Below are positions 43,923 to 53,913 of a DNA stretch of 64,000 nt, in pieces. The notes beneath the pieces were generated by a model. That model saw only the letters and a list, made by a program, of their open reading frames with translations, did no database searches and was not told the DNA's origin. Positions within the stretch are counted from its first letter, which is position 1. Each line of letters opens with the position of its first letter. This stretch comes from Rhizobium sp. BK313 (GTDB lineage: Bacteria; Pseudomonadota; Alphaproteobacteria; Rhizobiales; Rhizobiaceae): assembly GCF_014193655.1 (NCBI RefSeq), contig NZ_JACHZQ010000001.1, forward strand, positions 992,001-1,056,000. Direction: 5' to 3'. Position numbers and translations under genes: made by a program.

Positions 43923-44323
43923 TCAGTTTGAACGGTAGACACATGGGTTCCAACGAACGTCTCGAAATGGCTGAAACTCGCATTCTTGGCGAGCTACCAA
44001 AGCGACTGCTCCTGGCGCTTTCCGGCTGAGGCGTTCGTCGGGAGTCGGCCCCGAAGCGGACATCGGTCAATTTCACGCCTGTCGTTTCGACGCAACCGTT
44101 AGCTGACTGTGAATCAGCATCGAAGGTTGCCCCCTTGTCACTACTGAGTAAGGCCTTGATTTACAGATACGAAATGGAAATCGATTGGGGTCACGATCGG
44201 CGCCGATGATGACCCTGCCCGGATCGTGATTTTGCCTGCAAAGTCATGCACTTGCTGCCGTTTGTCCGGGGGTCAAGCTTCGGTGCCGATTCACACGGAG
44301 CAGAGCATTCACTCGGTGGTGGG
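43923..44323. other. 401 bases without a gene
   Basis: Convergent intergenic region between the cyclase and the minus-strand efflux operon. No convincing ORF or strong terminator was identified. Confidence 0.5.
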
Positions 44324-45889
44324 CTACATACCGCGCTGCGTTAGTGGATGCGGTGGTGCACGCGCCATGAGCGCCACCGTACACATCCCAACGATCGCCG
44401 CTGAAAACGCAATCCAAAAGCCATCGATGTACGCCAGGACGTTCGCTTCCCGTTGCACGATTGTTGCAAGCAGCCCAACGCCCCGCCTTGCGGAATCCAG
44501 TTGAGAAGCGCTTGTTCCCGAACCAGAACCCAGTGCGGTCAATGTGGAACTCAAATCCGACGCTCCATTGGTAACATGCAACCCGAGTAGGTACGAATGC
44601 AGCTGTTCGCGCTGCCTAATCCAGGTTGCCATAGTGGTCGTGGCGATTTCAGCGCATATCAGCCGGAGAAGTTGGATATAGGCGGAGAGGGCGATCGCAC
44701 GAGCAGGGTCAGCGCGGCTCAGTATCATTATGACAGCGGCCAAGAAGGTTAGTTCTTCAGCGACTGTCTGCAGCACAACGATCATCTCGAACTCGGGTAT
44801 TGCCCAAAGGCTGGTCAGTGAAGTGCCGAGCCACGAGGATAGAGCAAAACATGTGAAACCGGCGATCAGGCTGAGGCGCGGACCAATCGTCCGAACGAGC
44901 ATCACCGCTCCGACCGTCGCACAAACAAGCAGCAATATGGCATAGGGAGCGGAAAAGTTGCCGATTTGCTCTGGGCGTAAATGGGTTACGGAAATCAGGA
45001 AGTTCGGCGCCAGGAACGAGCTTGAAAGACTGGCGACCATAAATGCAAAAATTGCCAGGAAGCTCAAAGCAATATTGCGCGAAAACATCACAGAGAGATG
45101 CGCCCAGGGGTCTTTGGCAAGGGACTCATGCGACAAAAAGACCAATGCCAGAAATCCGGACGCGATGAACATTGACACTACGAAACCAGATCGAAACCAA
45201 TCCAATCGGTTGCCTTGGTCCAGTGCAACGTAGAGCATCGTCAGCGTAACGCCGAAGAGTGCCATGCCACCCCAGTCTGCGCGCCTTAGGAGGTCCCGAT
45301 TGATCTCCACCGATCTCACGCCAAACCAAAGGAGGATACCGATCATGGGTGCAATGAAAGCATCCTGCCAATACAGCCAGTGCCATCCTATCGTTTGGGT
45401 GTAGCTGCCGGCGGTGTAGACGCCGAGGTTCTGTGCGATGGGAATTCTCGCGACGTAGGAAGCAAGCGCCACAATCCAGTATTCGCTGTCGAGGTTCCGA
45501 AAAGCCGTCATCAGGGTAGCCGGTACAAAAATACCGAGAAGAACCGCCCTTGCGGCATGCATCAGCAGCAAGACCTCGAAGCTTTGGACAAACGGGATGG
45601 TAATGGATATGGCGGCATAGACGAAGGTTGGCACCGTCATCACTCGTTTGACGCCGAACACCGTAACCAGCCAGGCAACGCATGGAGCGACGAGAACCTG
45701 TGGGGCCGTCGCGAATGTGCTAAGCCACGAACCTTGGTCGAAACTCAAACCGAAAGCCCCGCGCAGGTCGGTCAAGCCGATACTTGCCGTGCGGACATCG
45801 AAAGCGGTCAGGAACGCTGCCATCAACACGGCAATGACCACCAATATCGGCCGGGAGCGGTCGCTTTGGGACGGAAGTTTGGCTAACAT
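44324..45889 (-). CDS. MFS efflux transporter, DHA2 (EmrB-like)
   Basis: A 521-residue integral membrane protein with about 14 hydrophobic segments, beginning RPILVVIAVLMAAFLTAFDV and including SFDQGSWLSTFATAPQVLVA (as in EmrB-type carriers) and GWHWLYWQDAFIAPMIGILL. DHA2 carriers use the proton gradient to expel drugs or fatty acids. The membrane-fusion partner gene ends 18 bases upstream in the same operon, so a tripartite efflux system is likely; no outer-membrane channel gene is present here. Confidence 0.9.
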   Translation of the reverse strand: MLAKLPSQSDRSRPILVVIAVLMAAFLTAFDVRTASIGLTDLRGAFGLSFDQGSWLSTFATAPQVLVAPCVAWLVTVFGVKRVMTVPTFVYAAISITIPFVQSFEVLLLMHAARAVLLGIFVPATLMTAFRNLDSEYWIVALASYVARIPIAQNLGVYTAGSYTQTIGWHWLYWQDAFIAPMIGILLWFGVRSVEINRDLLRRADWGGMALFGVTLTMLYVALDQGNRLDWFRSGFVVSMFIASGFLALVFLSHESLAKDPWAHLSVMFSRNIALSFLAIFAFMVASLSSSFLAPNFLISVTHLRPEQIGNFSAPYAILLLVCATVGAVMLVRTIGPRLSLIAGFTCFALSSWLGTSLTSLWAIPEFEMIVVLQTVAEELTFLAAVIMILSRADPARAIALSAYIQLLRLICAEIATTTMATWIRQREQLHSYLLGLHVTNGASDLSSTLTALGSGSGTSASQLDSARRGVGLLATIVQREANVLAYIDGFWIAFSAAIVGMCTVALMARAPPHPLTQRGM

Positions 45890-45907
45890 AACGTCCTCCT
45901 TTGACCC

Positions 45908-47056
45908 TTATTTCCGGGTGAGGATTCGCGTGACGACGGACATGCCAGGGCGAAGGCGTTCGAAATACGGTTGAGTAGGATCGAGTTCGACGCGGACGCT
46001 CAGCCGTTGCGCGACTTTCGTGAAGTTGCCGGACGCGTTATCAGCCGGGAGGAGCGCAAACGTCGAGCCACTCGCAGGTGCGATCCTCGAAACGGTGCCG
46101 CGAAGAACCTGTCCGGGAAACATATCGACGGAGACGTCGACGGGTTGCCCTTCTCGCACGTTCGCCAATTGGTTTTCCTTGTAGTTCGCGAGCACGTACA
46201 CGTGAGGCAGCGGAATGATGGAAATCATGCTCGTTCCAGCCGTCACGTACATACCAAGTTGCACATTGCGCCTTGCAACGACGCCATCGAATGGCGCACG
46301 CACGTAGCTGTGGCTGAGTTGGAGGTCGGAAGCGGCAAGTTCAGCTGAGGCCGCGTCGACATCTGCGCTTAGCGTGTCTCGCTGTTTTGCAAGCACGTCG
46401 AGCTGAGCCCGCTGAGCAGCGACTGTCGCTTCATTCATTTTGGAATTCGCAAGCGCCCGCGCATGAGCGGCGGTCGCCTTTTCAAGATTTTGGATCGAGC
46501 TTGCACGACCGTCGCTCCCAAGCCGGATTTGCCGCTGCAATTCTTGGTTTGTCTCTACCTCATCAGCGATCGAAGCTTGCTGTTGGGCAAGGGCCACATC
46601 GATCTGCGCAAGTTGAAAGGCGCGCTGATTTGCGTTGTTCGCGAGCTGCGCGCGTGCGGCTTCGAGTTTTGCTTGAGAGGAGCGCACCGCCACTTCATAG
46701 GGGACGTGGTCGATCGAAAATAACACATCTCCGGCTGCCACTTTGGCATAATCGTCGACATACGCTGCTTCGATCGTGCCGCTAACACGAGCACCTATCG
46801 TCGACATATCGGCGTACACCGCCGCATCGTCGGTCTTTTGCACAGTTCGGCTGGCGATCCACGAATCCCAGTTTAACGAAGCGCCAGCGACGGCCAGAAT
46901 TGCAATCAAGATCGCTAACGCCGGAATGATGAGCGACTTGACCGGAACATGTGTGGTCGTGCGTTCTTGAAAGGCTGGCACTAACACCGTCACATTTGTC
47001 AGATTGGCAGATTGCTTGGTCGGAGATTTGTTCTGCTTGAACCAGACCATCTTCAT
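45908..47056 (-). CDS. HlyD-family membrane fusion protein (EmrA-like)
   Basis: A 382-residue periplasmic adaptor. After a cytoplasmic start, one membrane helix (SLIIPALAILIAILAVAGAS) is followed by TDDAAVYADMSTIGARVSGT and VDDYAKVAAGDVLFSIDHVP (lipoyl-like half), a long coiled coil (about 110-220), then SYVRAPFDGVVARRNVQLGM and the beta-barrel domain ending RLRPGMSVVTRILTRK. It links the adjacent carrier to the outer membrane. The start at 47056 was chosen by GGGAG 6 bases upstream; 47059 and 47050 are alternatives. Confidence 0.9.
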   Translation of the reverse strand: MKMVWFKQNKSPTKQSANLTNVTVLVPAFQERTTTHVPVKSLIIPALAILIAILAVAGASLNWDSWIASRTVQKTDDAAVYADMSTIGARVSGTIEAAYVDDYAKVAAGDVLFSIDHVPYEVAVRSSQAKLEAARAQLANNANQRAFQLAQIDVALAQQQASIADEVETNQELQRQIRLGSDGRASSIQNLEKATAAHARALANSKMNEATVAAQRAQLDVLAKQRDTLSADVDAASAELAASDLQLSHSYVRAPFDGVVARRNVQLGMYVTAGTSMISIIPLPHVYVLANYKENQLANVREGQPVDVSVDMFPGQVLRGTVSRIAPASGSTFALLPADNASGNFTKVAQRLSVRVELDPTQPYFERLRPGMSVVTRILTRK

Positions 47057-47297
47057 CATCAACTCCCGCGGGTCAAAGCCCGTCGTTTTAGGAGGCGTTT
47101 CGCGGTCGCATTGTCCATCGATGAACATCGTTCTCGAGGCTCGCTGGTGAGATCCGGTATCGCTGACTGAGAAGCTTCTCCGCGAAGCGTCCATCCAAGG
47201 GATGCCTCGGACCACGATCTATAAAACACGAACCGGGAAGATATTTGTGTGAAGACTTGTAATGTCCTGCAAAGACGCCGGAACCGTGATTTCACAT

Positions 47298-47814
47298 CTA
47301 GGGAAAAGAGAGATATTTCACGTCATCCCAGACGCAAATATTACCCCGACCGCAGAGGCGTTGATTGGCGATCAGTTTCGTTTGCGAAGCCGGACTGTAC
47401 ACAAGTGCTGCTTGTTGGCGAACATCGCGGCGTTCAAGCCCGCTTAGAACAGCCCCGACATCGCGCACCAGGTGGATTGCTACAGAAATTCCGCCACAGG
47501 GCAAAATGATGTCGAAGGAGGATGAGCCGTCGCCGAAACTCACTATTTGGTCTCGGCCCTTCCGCCATCGCAAGAAGAGCCTCGGAAGTGACTGCGGCCT
47601 CGACACATCCGCCGGAGAGATAACCGCAGAACGCCCGTCCGCCTCGATCGCTACTAGCGACCCGAGGGACCTTGCTGCCCGCCGCGAATTTCGACATGCG
47701 TTGCCAGTGCGGCTGGAACCATTCTTCGGCAAACCGAAGAATTTCGCCCGGATCGTCCGTCGCCGCAGCTCGTATCGGTGTCGGCATGCAAACGTCAGCA
47801 ATGTGTAACTTCAA
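47298..47814 (-). pseudogene. decayed XdhC/CoxI (PaoD-type) molybdenum insertion factor
   Basis: The ATG at 47814 opens KLHIADVCMPTPIRAAATDD, PGEILRFAEEWFQPHWQRM; after frame changes come RSLGSLVAIEADGRS, SGGCVEAAVTSEALLAMAEG and SFGDGSSSFDIILPCGGISV. These are XdhC/CoxI motifs, and the gene lies directly downstream of paoABC, the position of the PaoD chaperone that inserts the molybdenum cofactor. Frameshifts make it non-functional, so PaoABC would need a chaperone from elsewhere. Confidence 0.8.
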
Positions 47815-47861
47815 AGCAAATCCTCTTCAGGTTTGCGACAGTGGTTTGCCGGGTCATCGCG

Positions 47862-50063
47862 TCAGGCGGCGTCGGGAAGGCCGCCTATCAGTTTGTCTAG
47901 CGTGATCGGATAATGACGTACCCTCACGCCGGTCGCGTTGTAAACAGCGTTGGCGATCGCTGCGGAAACGCCGCAGATGCCAAGTTCACCCACACCCTTG
48001 GCTTTCATCGGCGAAGACATCGGATCGGTCTCGTCCATGAAGATCACCTCCTGATGCGGGATGTCGGCGTGGACCGCCACCTCGTAGCCGGCGAGATCGT
48101 GGTTCACAAAAAAGCCGCGACGCGTATCGACGACCAGCTCTTCGGACAGCGCAGCACCCGCACCCATGGTCATCGCCCCGATAACCTGGCTGCGTGCCGT
48201 GATCGGGTTGAGGATCCGGCCGGCAGCGCAGACCGCGAGCATGCGGCGGATACGGCTCTCGCCGGTGGCGACGTCGACCCCGACCTCGACGAAGTGTGCA
48301 CCGAATGTCGATTGCTGGTGGGTCTTCGTGAGATCGCCCCACGTCATCGTGTCTTCGCCGATGAGGACCTCCGAACCTGCGGCCTCGGTGAGTGGAACCG
48401 ATCTGTTGTCGGAGCGAACCGTGCCATTTTCGAAGCTCACGTCGTCGGAGTTGAAACCGAGCTTCTGGGTAATGGCCTCGCGCAGCTTGACGCAGGCTGC
48501 GTAGACGCCCGATGTGGAAGAGTTCGCACCAAATTGTCCGCCAGACCCTGCCGAGACCGGGAAGCGCGAATCTCCAAGGCGGACGCCGACCTTGTCGACC
48601 GTGACGCCCATCATCTCGGCGGCCGTCTGCGCAATGATGGTGTAGCTACCCGTGCCGATGTCCGTCATATCGGTTTCGACAGTTATGATCCCGTCCTTGT
48701 CCAACCGGACCCTCGCTCCAGAGGCAAGCACGAGGTTATTGCGGAAGGCGGCGGAGACGCCGATGCCGATGAGCCAGTTTCCCTCGCGCTTCGATCCCGG
48801 TCGACGACGTTCGCTCCAGCCGAAGCGATCCGCCCCGAGTTTCAGGCAGCCGACCAGATCGCGATGCGAGAACGGCCGTTCCGGCTTTTCCGGGTCGACC
48901 TGCGTGTCATTGATGATCCTGAACTCAATCGGATCGATGCCGATCTTTTCGGCCATTTCGTCAATGGCAATTTCAAGCGCCATCAGTCCCGGCGCTTCTC
49001 CAGGTGCACGCATGTCGTTGCCTTCCGGCAGGTCGAGGGTCGCCAGCCGCATCGCCGTCATGCGGTTGGCTCCGGCATAAAGGAGCCGCGTTTGCGCCAC
49101 TGCGCCTTCGAGGCGGCTGCCGTGAAGGTCGCCGGACCAGCTTTCATGCGCGATCGCCGTGATCTTGCCGTCTCGCTCTGCCCCTATGCGAATGCGCTGG
49201 ATTGTGGCTGGCCTATGAGTCGTGTTGTTCATGACGAGAGGGCGGGGTAAGGCCACCTTGACCGGGCGCTCTGCGGCCTTAGCGGCAAAAGCAGCAAGAA
49301 CGGGGTCGGCGCGCAGGTAAAGCTTGCCCCCGAAGCCCCCGCCGATGAACGGCGACATCAGGTGGATTTTCTCCTTGTCGATAGCAACGGTCGTCGCGAG
49401 GTCTGTCCGCCACCAGTCGATCATCTGGCTCGAGGTCCACACCGTCAGTTCATCGCCGTCCCACGCCGCGATCGAAGCATGCGGCTCCATCATCGCATGG
49501 GATTGGTCGGGCGTCGCATAGCTCTCATCAAGCGTAACTGGCGCAGCTTTGAAAGCTCCGTCAAAATCTCCGACAGCAGTGTCCGGCTCATCAAATTGCT
49601 TTTCGGGTTTAACGGCAGCCCGCATCTCTTGCCTGAGGTCGAAGGCACCTTTCTCCTTCGTGTAGTCAACCTTTATTAGAGCGGCGGCTGAACGGGCCTG
49701 CTCGAACGTCTGGGCGACCACGACCGCAATCGCTTGGTGGTAATGCTCGATCTCGTCGCCGCCGAAGAGCTTGGCGTTGTTGAATTTTCCCTTCTTGAGG
49801 TCGCCAACGTCAAGTGTGGTCACGACGGCGATCACGCCGGGTGCTTTCTTCGCGGCAGATGCGTCCATCGACTTGATGCGGCCCTTGGCGATCGCAGCGC
49901 CAACCGGATAGCCGTAGGCATATGGCATTTTGGGATCATGCCATTCATAGGCATACATCGCCCTGCCGGTTGTCTTGAGCTGGCCGTCTATGCGCGGGAT
50001 CGGCTGGCCCACGACTTTAAGCTGGTCGATCGGATTGGTTGTTGCTGGCCTATCGAACTGCAT
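47862..50063 (-). CDS. paoC: aldehyde oxidoreductase, molybdenum-binding subunit (PaoC)
   Basis: A 733-residue large subunit of the xanthine oxidase family, the size of E. coli PaoC. Features: VGQPIPRIDGQLKTTGRAMY at the start, AWDGDELTVWTSSQMIDWWR, the cofactor-binding FIGGGFGGKL and GEAPGLMALEIAIDEMAEKI, and GVGELGICGVSAAIANAVYN near the C-terminus with the likely catalytic Glu. It oxidises aromatic or aliphatic aldehydes with the molybdenum cofactor, passing electrons through the FAD and 2Fe-2S subunits. It begins 3 bases after the paoB stop. Confidence 0.93.
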   Translation of the reverse strand: MQFDRPATTNPIDQLKVVGQPIPRIDGQLKTTGRAMYAYEWHDPKMPYAYGYPVGAAIAKGRIKSMDASAAKKAPGVIAVVTTLDVGDLKKGKFNNAKLFGGDEIEHYHQAIAVVVAQTFEQARSAAALIKVDYTKEKGAFDLRQEMRAAVKPEKQFDEPDTAVGDFDGAFKAAPVTLDESYATPDQSHAMMEPHASIAAWDGDELTVWTSSQMIDWWRTDLATTVAIDKEKIHLMSPFIGGGFGGKLYLRADPVLAAFAAKAAERPVKVALPRPLVMNNTTHRPATIQRIRIGAERDGKITAIAHESWSGDLHGSRLEGAVAQTRLLYAGANRMTAMRLATLDLPEGNDMRAPGEAPGLMALEIAIDEMAEKIGIDPIEFRIINDTQVDPEKPERPFSHRDLVGCLKLGADRFGWSERRRPGSKREGNWLIGIGVSAAFRNNLVLASGARVRLDKDGIITVETDMTDIGTGSYTIIAQTAAEMMGVTVDKVGVRLGDSRFPVSAGSGGQFGANSSTSGVYAACVKLREAITQKLGFNSDDVSFENGTVRSDNRSVPLTEAAGSEVLIGEDTMTWGDLTKTHQQSTFGAHFVEVGVDVATGESRIRRMLAVCAAGRILNPITARSQVIGAMTMGAGAALSEELVVDTRRGFFVNHDLAGYEVAVHADIPHQEVIFMDETDPMSSPMKAKGVGELGICGVSAAIANAVYNATGVRVRHYPITLDKLIGGLPDAA

Positions 50064-50066
50064 GGC

Positions 50067-51017
50067 TCAACCTCTTGCCTCGGTAATGACAGCGCCAAGC
50101 GTGCGCTCGACGAGGTCCACCTTGAAACGGTTCTGTTCGGTCGGATGGGCATCCGCCATAAGGATATTTGTGGTAGCCCGCGCCCCTTTCGGCAGCTCCG
50201 CTTCGGCTTTCTCGACGCGCCAGGGCTTGTGGGCAACTCCGCCGACAGCGACGCGTCCCGTCCCATCGGGTTGAATGACTGCACCGATCGAAATCAGGGC
50301 GAAAGCGTAGGAGGCGCGGTCTCGAACCTTGCGGTAAATTTGCTTGCCTCCGATCGGCGGCGGCAGCGTAACGGCCGTGATTAACTCGCCGGGCTCAAGT
50401 ACCGTCTCGATGTGGGGCGTATCCCCAGGCAGGCGGTGGAAGTCGGCGATCGGAATGGAACGGGTGTGACCGCTCTCGTTCACAGTCTCGACGTCAGCGT
50501 CCAAAGCGCGCATGGCGATTGCCATGTCGCTCGGATACGTAGCGATGCAGGCATCGCTGGTCCCTATGACTGCGAGCGAGCGTGTCGCACCACCGATCGC
50601 CGAACAGCCGCTGCCGGGTTGGCGCTTGTTGCACGGCTGGTTCGTATCGTAAAAATACGGACAGCGCGTTCGCTGCAGGAGGTTGCCTGCCGTCGTCGCT
50701 TTGTTGCGCAACTGCCCGGACGCTCCAGCCAGGATTGCTCGGGACAGAAGTCCGTAATCACGACGGACCGTTCGGTCGGCGGCAAGGTCCGTGTTGCGCA
50801 CAAGTGCTCCGACGCGCAGCCCGCCTTGGTTCGTGAGTTCGATTTTGTCGAGGCCAAGGCCGTTCACATCGATCAGATGCGTCGGCGTCTCGATCTGGAG
50901 TTTCATCAGGTCGAGAAGGTTGGTGCCACCGGCGATGAACTTGGCGTTCGGGTTACTGGCGGCGGCTTTAGCTGCGGCCGCGGCGGATTTTGCGCGTTCG
51001 TAGGTGAAGGTTTTCAT
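50067..51017 (-). CDS. paoB: aldehyde oxidoreductase, FAD subunit (PaoB)
   Basis: A 316-residue FAD subunit. The start at 51017 overlaps the stop of paoA by 4 bases (ATGA). [20 protein letters not shown] binds the [23 protein letters not shown], then [10 protein letters not shown], are the cysteine-rich site that carries an extra 4Fe-4S cluster in PaoB; the C-terminal domain ([20 protein letters not shown]) completes the fold. Confidence 0.93.
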   Translation of the reverse strand: MKTFTYERAKSAAAAAKAAASNPNAKFIAGGTNLLDLMKLQIETPTHLIDVNGLGLDKIELTNQGGLRVGALVRNTDLAADRTVRRDYGLLSRAILAGASGQLRNKATTAGNLLQRTRCPYFYDTNQPCNKRQPGSGCSAIGGATRSLAVIGTSDACIATYPSDMAIAMRALDADVETVNESGHTRSIPIADFHRLPGDTPHIETVLEPGELITAVTLPPPIGGKQIYRKVRDRASYAFALISIGAVIQPDGTGRVAVGGVAHKPWRVEKAEAELPKGARATTNILMADAHPTEQNRFKVDLVERTLGAVITEARG

Positions 51018-51649
51018 GCTTTCGTCCCCCCGACTTCGACAATGGCATCGACGATGTTGGAGTAAGCGCCGCAGCGACAGATATTGCCGCTCATACGCTC
51101 CCGGATTTCGACCGCTGTGGCCGTCCCCTGCGCTGTCAGATCGCCTGTAACGTGGCTCGGGATGTTTGCCTTGATTTCCTCGAGCACAGCCACGGAGGAA
51201 CAGATCTGGCCGGGCGTACAGTACCCGCACTGGAACCCGTCATGCTTGACGAAGGCTGCCTGCATTGGGTGAAGGTCACCGGGCTTGCCGAGACCCTCGA
51301 TCGTGGTGATCTCGTTGCCCTGGCGCATGATCGCGAGCGTCAGGCAAGAGTTGAGGCGACGGCCGTCGACGATGACGGTGCAAGCGCCGCATTGTCCGTG
51401 GTCGCATCCCTTCTTTGTGCCCGTCAGATGAAGATGCTCGCGCAATGCCTCGAGCAGCGTCGTCCTGTTGTCGATGTCGAGGTCTCGGTTTTGGCCATTG
51501 ACCGTAAACGAGACCTTCGATGTGTAAGCCGCTTCATCCTCCGCTGACTGGGCCGCCACTCCTCCGGCGACCCCGGTGACCGCGACGGCAGCGGCCGAGG
51601 AAATCAGCAAGTCACGGCGAGAAATGTCGAGCTGGATGGGGCTTTGCAT
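51014..51649 (-). CDS. paoA: aldehyde oxidoreductase, 2Fe-2S subunit with Tat signal (PaoA)
   Basis: A 211-residue small subunit. The N-terminus has a twin-arginine signal ([20 protein letters not shown]), so the complex should be exported folded to the periplasm. [15 protein letters not shown] holds the plant-type 2Fe-2S cluster and [11 protein letters not shown] with [13 protein letters not shown] the second cluster. The start at 51649 has GGAG 6 bases upstream; the frame extends to 51724 without signal-like sequence. First gene of the paoABC operon. Confidence 0.94.
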   Translation of the reverse strand: MQSPIQLDISRRDLLISSAAAVAVTGVAGGVAAQSAEDEAAYTSKVSFTVNGQNRDLDIDNRTTLLEALREHLHLTGTKKGCDHGQCGACTVIVDGRRLNSCLTLAIMRQGNEITTIEGLGKPGDLHPMQAAFVKHDGFQCGYCTPGQICSSVAVLEEIKANIPSHVTGDLTAQGTATAVEIRERMSGNICRCGAYSNIVDAIVEVGGTKA

Positions 51650-51789
51650 GTCCGACTCCACTTCTAACTTCGAGACCGCCAATGCTGGAGGTCTGCAATT
51701 CGTCAAAAAGCTCATTTTGAGCATGGCTTATTTGAACGATAAGCGTCGTTGGGGCGCTCGCCATTCTGTTGCGCGCAATCTAGGCCAGC

Positions 51790-52197
51790 TCATTGGTTCG
51801 TCGAATTCCCGCTGTCCCAGTCCCTATCAATCGTGCCTTCGTGCGCGTTGTGAAAGTACTGGCTTGCAACCAGCCATCCCTTGACAGGCCGCAAAGGTAG
51901 CAAACAAGTCACAAGCATGAGCGGCATGCTCGTGACCAAATGTACCCAAAGCGCTGGCTCAAACTTGGTTTGAAACCAGACTGCGAAAATCATGCACGGA
52001 ACGCACCCAAACATCATAATGAAAAATGCAGGTCCATCGGCGGGGTCTGCAAAGGAATAGTCCAGATCACAGACTTCACACTTCCTCCGCAGCGTAAGAA
52101 ATCCCTGAAAGAGATGGCCTTGTCCGCAGCGGGGGCATAGCCCCTGCAAACCTGTATGGATTGGCGAGAGTGGGGGCCATTCAAGTTCTGTGAACAT
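51790..52197 (-). CDS. DUF983 family membrane protein
   Basis: A 135-residue protein. A zinc-ribbon-like start (GLCPRCGQGHLFQGFLTLRR, KCEVCDLDYSFADPADGPAF) is followed by two membrane helices (FFIMMFGCVPCMIFAVWFQT and LVTSMPLMLVTCLLPLRPVK). This is the DUF983 arrangement, common in Rhizobiales, function unknown. The ATG at 52197 has GGAG about 9 bases upstream. Confidence 0.9.
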   Translation of the reverse strand: MFTELEWPPLSPIHTGLQGLCPRCGQGHLFQGFLTLRRKCEVCDLDYSFADPADGPAFFIMMFGCVPCMIFAVWFQTKFEPALWVHLVTSMPLMLVTCLLPLRPVKGWLVASQYFHNAHEGTIDRDWDSGNSTNQ

Positions 52198-52765
52198 TGC
52201 ACACTTGCTCCAAAGAAAGGCGCTCAAGCAAGTGCGAGAGCAGCCCGGGTTCGCTGGTGATAACTCGGACAGGCATCCGGCGAAAGTAAAGTGGTGTGCA
52301 ATGGTGTTTAGTACTGTAAAAGCCCGGCATGACCGCCAGTGAGCGTAAACTTTACCTGGTACGATAATAGATCCGGCGTTCGGGCAACGGATGCGAATGC
52401 GCACCACTTTCCGCTGCCAACCTCATCAACCAACGACACCGTTACTCCTTTTCACATCCTTTAACTCGAAATCCTTGTTCACTTTCGCTTCAATGCCGTT
52501 CCAAGAGCTTGGTTTGTAGGCAGCGAAACATCGACGCTCGGAAAAGCGCGATAGTGTTTGAACACTGAGATCCGAGAGGACGAGCATTCGCCAGTTGCAG
52601 AAAGCGAGCGTGTTTAAGGTCCAGGATTCACGAAGCGGCATCCCGTCACGCCAAAGACATACTCGAAGAAGCGAGCGGAAGCCAAAAGGTCGGCGTGCAG
52701 CCGATCAATTCGGCTTTTGCTCCAATGGCCGCTCAGACCGCAAATATCGGCAAACGGTGATAACG
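52198..52765. other. 568 bases without a supported gene
   Basis: Divergent intergenic region between the DUF983 gene and the 2-hydroxyacid dehydrogenase gene. No ORF has a ribosome site and protein-like sequence; promoters of both genes must lie here but I could not place them. Confidence 0.5.
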
Positions 52766-53701
52766 ATGTACAAAAATCGTCAAGAGACGGTGGCTATCGC
52801 GGACCCCAACCTCGCGCCATTTCTTCAAGCGGCGATCGGGACGAGGTATCGCCTTGTCCAACTCGGCACGGCGCCGAATCCTGGCCTTTATCTTGCGCGC
52901 GCAGTTATTGTCGACGGAAGCCGCCCGTTCGACAAGAGCGTTTGTGATGCGATGCCGAACCTCGGCCTCATCGCCTGCTTCAACACAGGCTACGACGGCG
53001 TTGACGTCAACTGGGCGCGCGGGCACGGTATCATCGTCACCCATGCCCGGAACGTAAATCACGAGGACGTGGCGGACTTTACGATCGGGCAGATCCTGAA
53101 CATCTTTCGGAAAATTTCCATCGGCAGTCGCTGGATTCAGGATGGCGAGTGGCAATCGGGAAAGCGGCTGATGACAACTTCCATCTCTGGTCTTCACCTC
53201 GGGATTGTAGGGCTCGGCAGTATTGGACAAGCGCTTGCACGTCGCGCAGATGTTATGCGCATGGTGACCTCATGGTGGGCTCCGCACGATAACCCCTACG
53301 TTTCTTGGCCGAAAGCATCAGATCTTATCGAACTCTCGGGCTGGAGCGACGTGCTTGTGGTTGCCGCAAACGCCACCGAAGCAAATCGCGGCTTGATCTC
53401 CGGAAGAATAATTAACGCGCTTGGCCCCCGAGGCGTCCTCATCAACGTAGCCCGGGGATCACTTGTGGATGAAGATGCAGTGGTCGAAGCGCTTCGACAG
53501 GGCGCACTTGGTGCTGCGGCGCTGGACGTGTTTCAGGAGGAACCTGTCTCCCTGGGGCGCTGGGGCAATGTGCCGAACATGTACCTGTCACCACACATCG
53601 CTGGTGTCACTGACTTGGCGCTTAGCAGCATGGCAGCGCTTGTCGTTGCTAATCTCGACGCATTTTTCCTCGGAAAGCCAGTACTGACAGCTGCGGCGTA
53701 G
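52766..53701 (+). CDS. D-isomer-specific 2-hydroxyacid dehydrogenase
   Basis: A 311-residue NAD(P)-dependent enzyme. NLGLIACFNTGYDGVDVNWA and GIIVTHARNVNHEDVADFTI are in the substrate domain; GLHLGIVGLGSIGQALARRA is the nucleotide-binding motif; the catalytic Arg (NVARGSLVDEDAVVEALRQG), Glu (DVFQEEP) and His (SPHIAGVT) are all present. It should reduce a 2-oxoacid such as glyoxylate, hydroxypyruvate or a related compound. It appears monocistronic. Confidence 0.92.
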   Translation: MYKNRQETVAIADPNLAPFLQAAIGTRYRLVQLGTAPNPGLYLARAVIVDGSRPFDKSVCDAMPNLGLIACFNTGYDGVDVNWARGHGIIVTHARNVNHEDVADFTIGQILNIFRKISIGSRWIQDGEWQSGKRLMTTSISGLHLGIVGLGSIGQALARRADVMRMVTSWWAPHDNPYVSWPKASDLIELSGWSDVLVVAANATEANRGLISGRIINALGPRGVLINVARGSLVDEDAVVEALRQGALGAAALDVFQEEPVSLGRWGNVPNMYLSPHIAGVTDLALSSMAALVVANLDAFFLGKPVLTAAA

Positions 53702-53913
53702 TCGCTAAATCTAGAGTGAACCGACAGCTTCAATACGCTGGACCTCAGACAGCTCGCTCTTGTGGGTACTCGCAAGAGACTTAAGCCCCGTCAGAGACAG
53801 CAGCTACTGTGCAAGCTCCCTGGTTGGTCCCCCATTGGAACCGGAGAGCTTTGGCTCAAACCATGGGCCCGCGTGCCAATGATCGCTTCCCTTCGGCGCT
53901 CGGTAAGATCATC

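Noticed and set aside
47913..49250. 445-codon open frame on the plus strand
   Set aside because: It lies antisense to paoC, which has clear family motifs; the translation is Arg/Asp/His-rich and typical of the antisense of GC-rich genes.
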